From NCBI GenBank assembly GCA_016213105.1, contig JACRBN010000022.1, positions 1 through 64,000 on the forward strand: DNA of 64,000 nt. The letters are read 5' to 3'. The notes beneath the pieces are model-generated. The model made no database searches. It was not told the DNA's origin and saw only the letters and a list, made by a program, of their open reading frames with translations. Below, one piece after another: positions 1 to 8,129 of this stretch. Both the position numbers and the translations under genes were made by a program. Each line of letters begins with the position of its first letter. Positions within the stretch are counted from its first letter, which is position 1. Origin of the DNA: Chloroflexota bacterium. GTDB taxonomy: Bacteria > Chloroflexota > Anaerolineae > Anaerolineales > Villigracilaceae.

Positions 1-1795
1 CGCAATAACGGTCGATGCGCTTGCCAATGATGGCCAGGCTGTCATCCCAGAACTTGCGCGTGCGGATGTCGATGCCGAAGCGGTCGGCCAGGTCGGCAGC
101 GGAGGCTTCGCCGGTGGAGGCCAGCAGGTTCTTGTAATCGGCCACGAACTCGGCTCCGCGCTGCTGATAGATGGCATACAGGCCGGTGGCGAAGAGCAGA
201 CCGAAGGCGTAGGGGTAATTGTAGAAGGCCAGGGCGGGCGAGTAGTAATGCGGTTTCCAGGTCCACATGAACTTCTGGAGCTGGGACTCGTCCAGGCCGT
301 CGCCATAGGTGGCCTTTTGGGCGCGTTCCATGATCTCATTCAACTCGTCGGCGGTCAGGTCGGCTTCGACGCGGCGCTCGAAGACTTCCTTCTCGAACAG
401 GAAGCGCGAGTAGATGTCCACGATGACCTGCGCGGCGCCGCTGATTTGCGCTTCGAGCACGGCCAGTTCCTCCTGCGGGTCGCTGACTTGTTTGATCACG
501 GCCTCGGTGACGATGGTCTCGCACATGATCGAGGCAGTCTCGGCCAGGGTCATGGGCGTGACCTGCTGCATGACGGTCTTGCCCGCCTGGTAGGCGCATT
601 CGTTGTGGAAGGCGTGACCCAACTCATGCGCCATAGTGCCGACCTGGTCGAGCGAGCCGTCGAAGTTGCACAGAATGCGGCTTTCCTTAAGCGACTGGAT
701 TTCGGTGCAGTAGGCGCCGCCGCGTTTGCCGTCACGCTGTTCGGCGTCGATCCAGTGATTGTCGGCGGCGCGTTTGGCAAAGGCCGCCAGGTCAGGCGAG
801 AAGTTGCCGAAGTGCTCGACGATAAAGTCACGGGCTTCCTCGAAGGAGTAGACCTTGTCGGTCCTGCCCATCGGGGCGAAGATGTCCCACCAGGCCAGGC
901 GTTGTTTGCCGAGTTTTTTGGCCTTGCTCCTGAAGTACCTGCGGAACATCGGGAAGGAGGCTTCCATCGCGCCCATCATCGCGTCGAGGGTGGCGCGGTC
1001 GATGCGGGCTGCGTCGAGGGAGGAATGCAGGGCGTCCTCGCGTCCGCGGCGTTTATTGAGGGCAATCGTCTCGCCCTTGACGCCGTTCATGCAGGCGGCC
1101 AGCACTTCCTTGATGCTCTCCCAGGCCTGATTCTCGGCCTCGTAGCCGCGGCGGCGGGTTTCGGCGTCGGGATGCGAGCGCAGGTTGATCAGCGCGGGCA
1201 TGGGCATCTTCTCGACTTTGCCGTCCATCTCAAAGTCCACGCTCAACTGCGAGGTGACAGTGCCTTGCAGCTTGCCGAAGGCGTTGCCGCCGCTCAGGCT
1301 GAGTTCAGCGGCCAGGGCCTCTTCGGCCTGGCTCATCAGGTATTTGCTCTGGTCGGCATTTTCCTTGATGATGAAGGCATGTTCCACGGCGATGGGATTC
1401 AAGGCGATGATCTTGTCCAACACGGGAGTGAGTCCTCCCAGCCAGCCCTTGAAGCGGACGAAGACCTGACGCAGGGGCAGGTAGGCCTGCTCAAACTCGG
1501 ATTCGGCGCGCAGGGCGACAGCGTCGCGCGAATTGGTGTCCACGTGGCAGGAGATGTACGGGCCAAGCGTATAAGCCTGGGTCTGGATGGCGTTGAGGCG
1601 ATCCACCACTTCACCCAGCAAGGCAGCCAGTTTTTTGGCCGAGGTTTTGGGCGTGGTTGCGTCGACCTGCTCGTCGAAAAAGGTTCCGAGGTCGGCGATT
1701 TGCTTTTTAAAGTTTTCGAAGGCGGCTTTGAATTCGGTTGATTCAAGGGAGGGATAGACGTTGGTCATATCCCAGCGCGGGGCGGAAAGGGGCAT
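1..1795 (-). CDS. M3 family oligoendopeptidase (PepF-like), 3' end cut by window edge
   Basis: Zinc metallopeptidase that should cleave short peptides in the cytoplasm. Reading leftward from ATG 1795 gives 598 residues without a stop before the window edge; M3 proteins are about 600 residues, so only a few C-terminal residues are missing. The zinc motif HELGHAF starts at residue 390 (628 down to about 608), and the family Glu follows about 25 residues later in a TLAETASIMCET context. There is no signal peptide. The start fits the N-terminus MPLSAPRWDMTNVYPSLES, typical of this family. The gene diverges from the gene at 1910. A long open frame on the opposite strand (248-1741) is its codon-bias shadow. 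Family assignment is secure; substrate is unknown. Confidence 0.9.
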   Translation of the reverse strand, partial: MPLSAPRWDMTNVYPSLESTEFKAAFENFKKQIADLGTFFDEQVDATTPKTSAKKLAALLGEVVDRLNAIQTQAYTLGPYISCHVDTNSRDAVALRAESEFEQAYLPLRQVFVRFKGWLGGLTPVLDKIIALNPIAVEHAFIIKENADQSKYLMSQAEEALAAELSLSGGNAFGKLQGTVTSQLSVDFEMDGKVEKMPMPALINLRSHPDAETRRRGYEAENQAWESIKEVLAACMNGVKGETIALNKRRGREDALHSSLDAARIDRATLDAMMGAMEASFPMFRRYFRSKAKKLGKQRLAWWDIFAPMGRTDKVYSFEEARDFIVEHFGNFSPDLAAFAKRAADNHWIDAEQRDGKRGGAYCTEIQSLKESRILCNFDGSLDQVGTMAHELGHAFHNECAYQAGKTVMQQVTPMTLAETASIMCETIVTEAVIKQVSDPQEELAVLEAQISGAAQVIVDIYSRFLFEKEVFERRVEADLTADELNEIMERAQKATYGDGLDESQLQKFMWTWKPHYYSPALAFYNYPYAFGLLFATGLYAIYQQRGAEFVADYKNLLASTGEASAADLADRFGIDIRTRKFWDDSLAIIGKRIDRYC

Positions 1796-1909
1796 TGGGG
1801 AACTCCTGGGGGTAGGTAGGGGTGAATATGCCAAGTATACCCGTTGAATCGCCTGCTTGCCTAAAGCCCGCAAACACCCTACAATGAACTTATCCCACGG
1901 AGGTGCTTT

Positions 1910-2383
1910 ATGAAACAGGATCGTTTTTTGCTGGGCATATTGATCGGGATCGGTGTGCTCATCGTTATTGCGTTGGGATTGTTCTTCACCCGCCAGGATA
2001 CCCAGGAATATCAAACCGCCGGCACACCCGATGCGGTGGTCTTCAACTACGTCCTGGCTGTGACCGAAAAGGATTACGAAAAGGCCTACGGCTACCTGGC
2101 CGACCTCGACCACAAACCCACCTACGATGAGTTCCGCCAGTCCTTTTTTAACGGGATGGTCTCCCCGCAGGGCGTGGGCGTGGATGTGGGTGAAGCCACC
2201 GTCCACGGGGACGAAGCCAGCGTCGAAATGAACATGGTCTACTCGGCCAGCGACCCGTTCTCTTCGGGTTACAGCAATACCGACCATGCCTTGCTGGTGC
2301 GCCACAAGGACGAGTGGAAGATCTCGTCCATGCCGTATAACTTCTGGGACTACAACTGGTACCAGCCACAGGTCAAGCCGTAA
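1910..2383 (+). CDS. Membrane-anchored NTF2-like (DUF4878-type) protein
   Basis: 157 residues. A single N-terminal hydrophobic segment (about residues 8-27) is followed by a soluble domain of about 120 residues, predicted to lie outside the membrane. The soluble part (residues 45-150: AVVFNYVLAVTEKDYEKAYGYLAD, later WKISSMPYNFWDYNWYQPQ) resembles small cystatin/NTF2-like domains such as DUF4878, which are common in lipoproteins. This is a fold-level resemblance only. A strong ribosome site (GGAGGTG) lies 6 bases before ATG 1910. The gene ends 11 bases before the next membrane gene, so the two are probably cotranscribed. No catalytic motif was seen. Confidence 0.75.
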   Translation: MKQDRFLLGILIGIGVLIVIALGLFFTRQDTQEYQTAGTPDAVVFNYVLAVTEKDYEKAYGYLADLDHKPTYDEFRQSFFNGMVSPQGVGVDVGEATVHGDEASVEMNMVYSASDPFSSGYSNTDHALLVRHKDEWKISSMPYNFWDYNWYQPQVKP

Positions 2384-2394
2384 CGGAGCCCCCC

Positions 2395-4302
2395 ATGAAA
2401 ACCATTCGACGCCTGTATTTTTATGCTGTTGCGCTGATCAGCCTGGAGGTCGTTCTGTGGGGCGGCATCGGCCTGCTGCGCAGCATCGTGAATCAACTCG
2501 CCGTGGGCGGCGCCACCGCACTGGCTCAGGCCCTGGCGCTCATCCTGGTCGGCGTGCCGATCTTCCTGGTGCATTGGCTGTGGGTGCAGAATGCCGCATC
2601 CCGCGACGATGAGGAAAAGACCGCCAGCCTGCGCGCCATCTTCTTCTACGCCGTGCTGATCGGCACGTTGGTGCCCGTGGTGCAGAACCTGCTGTCGCTG
2701 ATCAACCGTCTGCTGCTGGGCGCAACGGGGCTTTCGATTCAGCGCGCCATCGTGGGCGGATTCCAGTCCTGGCCCGACAACCTGATCGCCGTCTTCGTCA
2801 ACCTGCTCGTGGCCGCCTATTTCTGGAACACCCTGCAAGGCGCGTGGAAGTCCCTGCCCGAGCGCGAAAACTTCGCCGAGGTCCGCCGCCTGTATCGCTA
2901 CCTATGGATGCTGTACGGCCTGCTGATGACCGTCTTTGGCGCACAGCAAATCCTGCGCTTCATCTTCTACATTCCCAGCAACACGCTCGGGATGTTGGGA
3001 CGCGAAACCTTCGTGAACGGATTCGCGCTGTTGCTGGTGGGCACGCCCATCTGGATGCTCACCTGGAAAATCTGCCAGGACGCCCTGGCGGATTCCGCGG
3101 AACGGGAGTCGAATCTGCGCCTGGGCGTGCTATATCTGCTGGCCCTCGGCGGCGTCATCAGCGTGCTGGCGGCGGGCGGAACCCTGGCTTACCTCCTGCT
3201 CAACCGCCTGCTGGGCGACAGCATGCCGTGGTCGGATTTCATTCAGCGCATCGGCGGGCCGCTCTCCATCGGCATCCCGCTGGGAGTGGTATGGGGCTAC
3301 TTCGGCAGGTGGCTGACTCGTCACATCGAATCCGTGGCAGAGGGACAACAGCGCGAGTCACTCAAGCGGCCGTACGTTTACATCCTATCCATGATCGGAC
3401 TGGTGACCGCCTTCATCGGTATGACCACGCTGATCGGCGTGATCATCGACCTGGCCGTGGGCGGCATATTCCTCGGGCAGGATGTGATGCGCGAGCGCGA
3501 GTCAATGGCGATCGCCACCCTGCTGGTGGGACTTCCGCTCTGGCTGCTGACCTGGCGTCCCATCGACAAACAGGCCGCCGCCGAAGGAGACATGGGCGAA
3601 CATGCCCGCCGCTCGGTGGTTCGAAAAGTGTACCTGTACCTGGCGTTGTTCGGCTCCGTCATCGGCGGGATGGTCAGCGCGGTGACGCTGGTCTTTCGCC
3701 TGCTCAGCGCGCTTCTGACCAGGAATGTCGAGAGCGGTTTCCTTTCCTCCACGCTCAACCTGGCGCAGTTGCTGGCTCTGTTTGGGGTGGTGCTGGTCTA
3801 TCACCTGCTGGCCTTGCGGCGGGACGGCGCGTCTGCGGCGAGCGCGCTGGCGGCCAAACAAGCGGACTTCCGCGTGCTGGTGCTCGACCCAGGCCACGGC
3901 AAATTTGGCGAGGCCATGCAGGCCGCACTGCACAAGCAGTCCGCGCAGATGCCTGTGACGGTGCTGCGCGCCGATGAACCAATCCCTGACGGGCTGGCAG
4001 CGCAGGCGCTGATTTTGCCTGGCTCGCTGGCGGTTGCGGCGAACGCTCCGCTGGGGGCGTGGCTGCGCTCCTTTAACGGGAGCAGGCTCATCGTCCAGGA
4101 CGAGGCGGAGGGGGTCGTGTGGAGTCAGGATGCAGGCCAGGCGGCGGCCTTCGCGCGGCAACTGTCCGAAGGACAGGCTGTCCATCCGCAAAAGCGCGCA
4201 GGCTCGGCCTGGACCATCGTCATCTACATTTTTGCCGCACTGTTCGCCATCCAATTTGTGTTCATGCTGTTGGCGTTTGGGCTGTCGTTGATCTTTGGGT
4301 AA
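2395..4302 (+). CDS. Polytopic membrane protein with repeated DUF5671-like units
   Basis: 635 residues built from about five similar units. Each opens with an [R]-x-[LV]-Y-x-Y-type motif followed by two or three transmembrane segments: near residues 4 (RRLYFYAVALI), 165 (RRLYRYLWMLYG), 243 (LRLGVLYLLALGG), 325 (RPYVYILSMIGL) and 405 (RKVYLYLALFGS). This matches the DUF5671 architecture found in Chloroflexota membrane proteins. A soluble stretch of about 100 residues (500-600) precedes a final transmembrane helix at 607-630. The role of the family is not known. It follows the gene at 1910 closely and is probably in the same transcript. The internal repetition suggests growth by tandem duplication. 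Confidence 0.75.
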   Translation: MKTIRRLYFYAVALISLEVVLWGGIGLLRSIVNQLAVGGATALAQALALILVGVPIFLVHWLWVQNAASRDDEEKTASLRAIFFYAVLIGTLVPVVQNLLSLINRLLLGATGLSIQRAIVGGFQSWPDNLIAVFVNLLVAAYFWNTLQGAWKSLPERENFAEVRRLYRYLWMLYGLLMTVFGAQQILRFIFYIPSNTLGMLGRETFVNGFALLLVGTPIWMLTWKICQDALADSAERESNLRLGVLYLLALGGVISVLAAGGTLAYLLLNRLLGDSMPWSDFIQRIGGPLSIGIPLGVVWGYFGRWLTRHIESVAEGQQRESLKRPYVYILSMIGLVTAFIGMTTLIGVIIDLAVGGIFLGQDVMRERESMAIATLLVGLPLWLLTWRPIDKQAAAEGDMGEHARRSVVRKVYLYLALFGSVIGGMVSAVTLVFRLLSALLTRNVESGFLSSTLNLAQLLALFGVVLVYHLLALRRDGASAASALAAKQADFRVLVLDPGHGKFGEAMQAALHKQSAQMPVTVLRADEPIPDGLAAQALILPGSLAVAANAPLGAWLRSFNGSRLIVQDEAEGVVWSQDAGQAAAFARQLSEGQAVHPQKRAGSAWTIVIYIFAALFAIQFVFMLLAFGLSLIFG

Positions 4303-4357
4303 GGCGATCAACCTTTCCACCTTGGGAGTGTGTCCCCCCTGGGCCTGCGAAAAGATT

Positions 4358-4431
4358 TAACCACGGAATACACAGAGGACACGGAGAAAAGCCTCTAAAA
4401 ATCTCTGTGAACTCGGTGATCTCCGCGGTGC
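4358..4431. repeat. Imperfect palindromic repeat of the CCACGGA..CACGGAGA type
   Basis: Left arm contains CCACGGAATACACAGAGG and CACGGAGA; right arm contains TCTCTGTGAACTCGGTG and CTCCGCGGTG. The arms are roughly complementary. A related element lies inside the CHAT gene at 57611-57680. The 4303-4543 gap otherwise holds only the dnaN promoter region. Confidence 0.6.
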
Positions 4432-4481
4432 AAGGGTCTTTTAGCCCAATTCTGTAGACAATCCCTCTACCTTAACTTTTT

Positions 4482-4508
4482 TTGCGCAAATTCACTTAAT
4501 GATATACT
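4482..4508 (+). promoter_or_regulatory. Candidate dnaN promoter
   Basis: TTGCGC (4482-4487) and TATACT (4503-4508) are spaced 15 bases apart (16 if TTTGCG at 4481 is used). They lie about 35 bases before the dnaN start in an AT-rich strip. Spacing is short, so confidence is modest. Confidence 0.45.
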
Positions 4509-4543
4509 TCGCATAATCCATCTCAAATTTCGAGGTTCAGGCC

Positions 4544-5677
4544 ATGAAAGTAACCGTCTTACAAGAAAACCTCGCCCGCGGACTGAGCACTGTGTCGCGC
4601 GCGGTGTCGCCGCGTAGCACGCTGCCCGTGTTGTCGAACATCCTGATCGCATCCGACGAGGGCCGCCTGCGCCTTTCGGCCACGAACCTCGAGCTGGGCA
4701 TCACGTGCTGGATTCCCGCCCGCATCGAACAGGAAGGTTCGACCACGGTGCCCTCCCGCACCTTCGGCGACTTGATCAACACCCTGCCCGTCGACCAGGT
4801 GCAGTTGAGCCTCGATGTTCAGACCCAAAGCCTGCATGTGCATGGCGGGACGTCGAACAACGACATCAAGTGCATCGATGCCCAGGAGTTCCCGCCCCTG
4901 CCCGTCCCCGACATGGACGGCGCGGTGCAGATCAACGTGGCTGACTTCAAGGAAATGATTCAGCAGGTAACTTTTGCCGCTTCGAGCGACGAGGCCCGCC
5001 CGGTGTTGATGGGCGTGCTGGTGACCGTGGAAAAGGATCAGATCACCATGGCCGCCGCGGACGGGTTCCGCCTGTCGGTGCGCAAAGCCACGCTTTCGAA
5101 CCCGGCGCAGTCGCCGATCACGGCCATCATCCCGGCCCGCGCATTGAACGAACTGGCCCGCGTGGCTGGCGATGGCGAGGAATCAATCTACATGGTCATG
5201 CCCAAGGGCCGCGGCCAGGTGCTCTTCCGCGTCAAGGATGTGGAAGTCGTCTCGCAGTTGATCGATGGCACCTTCCCCGATTATCACCAGATCATCCCGC
5301 GCAATTACAAGTCGCGCACGCTCGTGTCCACCACGGCCATGCTCAAGGCCTGCAAACAGGCGGAAATCTTCGCCCGTGAAGGCTCGAACGTGGCGCGCCT
5401 GGACATCAAGTCGGCGCAGGGCGAAATGCAGCCCAGCGAAGTGGAAATCTCGGCCACCTCGGAAGAGACGGGCAAGAACGAGACCATCGTCGAGGCCACC
5501 GTGGACGGCGGCAGCATGTTGATCGCCTTCAACGTCAAATTCCTGCGCGAGGCGCTCGAAGCCGTCAAGACGCCCAACGTGGCAATGGAGACTTCAGGCC
5601 CGAACGCGCCTGGCGTCATCCGCCCGGTGGGCGACGATGACTACATCCAGGTCATCATGCCGATGCACCTGGGGTAG
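4544..5677 (+). CDS. dnaN: DNA polymerase III subunit beta (sliding clamp)
   Basis: 377 residues, the normal length for the ring-shaped clamp that tethers DNA polymerase III to DNA. The N-terminus MKVTVLQENLARGLSTVSRAVSPRSTLPVLSNILI and the C-terminal PVGDDDYIQVIMPMHL block are typical, with three clamp domains of about 120 residues each. The C-terminal peptide that forms the partner-binding pocket (VIMPMHLG) is intact. Not accompanied by dnaA or recF, unlike the classic dnaA-dnaN-recF order; it lies about 21 kb from the putative oriC. It has its own promoter region upstream and a clear terminator downstream, so it is probably monocistronic. Confidence 0.97.
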   Translation: MKVTVLQENLARGLSTVSRAVSPRSTLPVLSNILIASDEGRLRLSATNLELGITCWIPARIEQEGSTTVPSRTFGDLINTLPVDQVQLSLDVQTQSLHVHGGTSNNDIKCIDAQEFPPLPVPDMDGAVQINVADFKEMIQQVTFAASSDEARPVLMGVLVTVEKDQITMAAADGFRLSVRKATLSNPAQSPITAIIPARALNELARVAGDGEESIYMVMPKGRGQVLFRVKDVEVVSQLIDGTFPDYHQIIPRNYKSRTLVSTTAMLKACKQAEIFAREGSNVARLDIKSAQGEMQPSEVEISATSEETGKNETIVEATVDGGSMLIAFNVKFLREALEAVKTPNVAMETSGPNAPGVIRPVGDDDYIQVIMPMHLG

Positions 5678-5710
5678 TGATTGGTGATCGGTAATTGGTA
5701 ATTTGTGAAA

Positions 5711-5746
5711 AACGCGGTAGGCGCAGAAACCTGCCGCGTTTTAATT
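5711..5746 (+). terminator. Rho-independent terminator of dnaN
   Basis: AACGCGGTAGG pairs with CCTGCCGCGTT around an 8-10 base loop and is followed by TTAATT. It sits 34 bases after the dnaN stop. The stretch just before it (5678-5703, GTGATCGGTAATTGGTAATT) belongs to the same simple-repeat family as 52767-52790 and 60916-60950. Confidence 0.7.
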
Positions 5747-5783
5747 AGCCCCCCTCTTCATCTTTCACCTTTCATCCTTTCCC

Positions 5784-8129
5784 ATGACCCTTCCCAGCCC
5801 CTCCTTCGACAACGTCCTGCGCATTTACCTGGCGCTCAACCAATATCCCATCCTGGCGGGGCGCATCCGCTCGCGCATGCGCAAGGAAATGTTCGCGCGC
5901 GGCATCATCAGCAAGGAAGTCTTCGAAGCCGAAGCGCGCCAGAAGGCCATCGAGTCTCAGATGCGCGAGGGGGTGCATAATCCGCTTATCGAAGAGGCGC
6001 CTGATATCTGGGAAAAACGCCTCAACCGTGTGCGCGACTCGCTGTGCGATTTTTATTTTGCCTACAACCTGCCCTACACCGATTTCGAGAAAATTGTGCG
6101 CCAGATGCTGACCGAACACGGCAGCGAGGATACGGAGTTCGTCTGGTTCAACCCCGAGCTGGCCCCGCAGGACATGCTCTTCGAACAGGCCGAGATGATC
6201 GAGGCCATGCCCGAGAATGAGCGTGAAAAATACATGGCGCGCCTGCAGGAGATCGAAGTCGTGCTCATCCGCACCATGATCAGCGATCACCTGAAATACA
6301 TCAAGATGGCGCGCAAATGGTTCAACGTGGAGGACTTGAAGGAAATCCGCAGGAGCAAGATCGGCGGCGGCAAGGTCGGCGGCAAGGCGGCGGGCATGCT
6401 GCTGGCCATGCGCATCCTCAAGGAGACCGCGCCCGAGGAAGTCCGCGACCACTTCCGCACGCCGGTGTCCTATTACCTCGGCTCGGACGTTTTCTACAAT
6501 TTCATGTCCATCAACGGACTGATGCACTGGAACGATCAAAAATACAAAACCGAAGAGGACATGCGCGCCGACTTTCCCCTGATTTGCGCCGATTTTGCCA
6601 AGGGACAACTCCCATCCGACATCCTGGAGCGTTTGGAGGATGTACTGCACCAGGCGGGCAGCACCCCACTGATCGTCCGCTCCTCCAGCCTGCTGGAGGA
6701 TAACTTCGGCACCTCCTTTGCGGGAAAATACGAAAGCGTCTTCTGCCCCAACCAGGGCTCGCCCGAGGAAAATCTGCGGGCGCTGACCGATGCCATCATC
6801 CGCGTGTATTCGAGCGCCCTGCATCCCGACGCGCTCCTGTATCGTCACCACAAAGGCCTGGCCGATTACGATGAACGCATCGCCATCCTGATTCAATTCG
6901 TGGAAGGCGAAAAGCACGGGCGCTACTTCATGCCCCATGCAGCGGGCGTAGCCTTCAGCCGTAACCTGTACCGCTGGTCGCCGCAAATCAAGCAGGAGGA
7001 TGGTTTCCTGCGCCTGGTGTGGGGCCTCGGCACCCGCGCCGTCGACCTGCTGGCAAACGACTATCCGCGCCTGGTGGCGCTCAGCCATCCGCGCCTGTAC
7101 CCATCCTCCGATCCGCGCTACATCCAGCACTACTCCCAGCAGTTCGTGGATGTGATCGACCTGGAAGCCAACCAACTCCGCAGTGTGCCGGTCAAGGATG
7201 TCATCACCTCGCGCTATACGCCGATGCGTTACATCATGCAGGTGGAACAGGACGGCTACCTGGCGCCCATCCTCACCAACCAGGTCGCGCCCGAAAAGCT
7301 GGTCGTCACCTTCGACGGCCTGATGGCGCGCACGCCCTTCCCGACTCGCATCCGCGAAGCCCTGCGCCTGCTCGAAACGCACTACCAGGCCCCCGTCGAC
7401 ACCGAATTCACCGTTGAGTTGCTGCATGCGCACACTCAGTACCCCGAAGTGCGCATCACGCTGCTGCAATGCCGCCCGCAGAGTCACATCCAGGATGCGG
7501 ATGAAGCCGCCCTGCCGCGCGACCTGGCTCCCGAAGACATCGTCTTCCTGACCCAGCGCATGGTGCCGCAGGGCGCAATCCGCAACATCCGTTACGTCAT
7601 GTTCGTCACCTCCGAGGGCTACTTCAGTCTGGCCACCCAGGCCGAACGCACCAAACTGGAACGCACCATCAGCGACCTCAACCAGGCCCTCCAGGATGAG
7701 ACCTTCATCGCCGTCGGCCCGGGCCGCTGGGGCACCTCCACACCCGACCTGGGCGTCCACGTGGCCTACGGCGACATCTTCAATGCCCGCGCGCTGGTCG
7801 AGCTTTCAGGCGAAGCCATCGGCGCCTCGCCCGAACCCTCCTTCGGCACGCACTTCTTCCAGGATCTGATGGAAGCGCACATCTTCCCCCTGGCTGTGTT
7901 CATCGACGACCGCGACGCGGTCTTCAACCGCGACTTCTTCTACAAGACCCCCAACCGCATCTCGAAATTCATCAAGGCCGACAGGCGCCTGCTGCACACC
8001 CTGCGCCTGATCGCCGTCGAAGACTTCCGCGCGGGCCACCATCTCGACCTGGTGATGGACGGCAACCAGGGCCGCGCCGCCGCCTACTTTGTCCGCGACG
8101 AGCCTACTCCCCCAGCCGATACACAATAA
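5784..8129 (+). CDS. PPDK_N (PEP/pyruvate-binding ATP-grasp) domain protein lacking the phosphohistidine domain
   Basis: 781 residues. The first 180 residues are helical and of unknown type. Residues about 190-570 form a pyruvate phosphate dikinase/PEP synthase N-terminal domain: GGGKVGGKAAGMLLA near 195, PLIVRSSSLLEDNFGTSFAG near 295-315, and the family-ending LLQCRPQS near 560-567. True PEP synthases and PPDKs continue with a swivelling His domain (GGxTSHxA) and a TIM-barrel; neither is visible here. Instead there are about 210 residues with FIAVGPGRWGTSTPDLGV. It may be a nucleotide-dependent phosphotransferase or regulator rather than a PEP synthase. The ATG at 5784 has no clear ribosome site. 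Its 3' end overlaps the convergent gene by 26 bases. Confidence 0.8.
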   Translation: MTLPSPSFDNVLRIYLALNQYPILAGRIRSRMRKEMFARGIISKEVFEAEARQKAIESQMREGVHNPLIEEAPDIWEKRLNRVRDSLCDFYFAYNLPYTDFEKIVRQMLTEHGSEDTEFVWFNPELAPQDMLFEQAEMIEAMPENEREKYMARLQEIEVVLIRTMISDHLKYIKMARKWFNVEDLKEIRRSKIGGGKVGGKAAGMLLAMRILKETAPEEVRDHFRTPVSYYLGSDVFYNFMSINGLMHWNDQKYKTEEDMRADFPLICADFAKGQLPSDILERLEDVLHQAGSTPLIVRSSSLLEDNFGTSFAGKYESVFCPNQGSPEENLRALTDAIIRVYSSALHPDALLYRHHKGLADYDERIAILIQFVEGEKHGRYFMPHAAGVAFSRNLYRWSPQIKQEDGFLRLVWGLGTRAVDLLANDYPRLVALSHPRLYPSSDPRYIQHYSQQFVDVIDLEANQLRSVPVKDVITSRYTPMRYIMQVEQDGYLAPILTNQVAPEKLVVTFDGLMARTPFPTRIREALRLLETHYQAPVDTEFTVELLHAHTQYPEVRITLLQCRPQSHIQDADEAALPRDLAPEDIVFLTQRMVPQGAIRNIRYVMFVTSEGYFSLATQAERTKLERTISDLNQALQDETFIAVGPGRWGTSTPDLGVHVAYGDIFNARALVELSGEAIGASPEPSFGTHFFQDLMEAHIFPLAVFIDDRDAVFNRDFFYKTPNRISKFIKADRRLLHTLRLIAVEDFRAGHHLDLVMDGNQGRAAAYFVRDEPTPPADTQ

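Noticed and set aside
248-1741. A 497-codon open frame on the plus strand
   Set aside because: It is opposite the M3 peptidase, its protein has no recognisable motif and its composition follows the antisense of GC-rich codons. The minus-strand reading contains HELGH and the full family pattern.
5772-7760. A 662-codon minus-strand frame opposite the PPDK_N gene
   Set aside because: Its sequence is rich in His/Gln/Asp/Val, as antisense of GC-rich genes, without motifs; the plus strand has conserved PPDK_N blocks.
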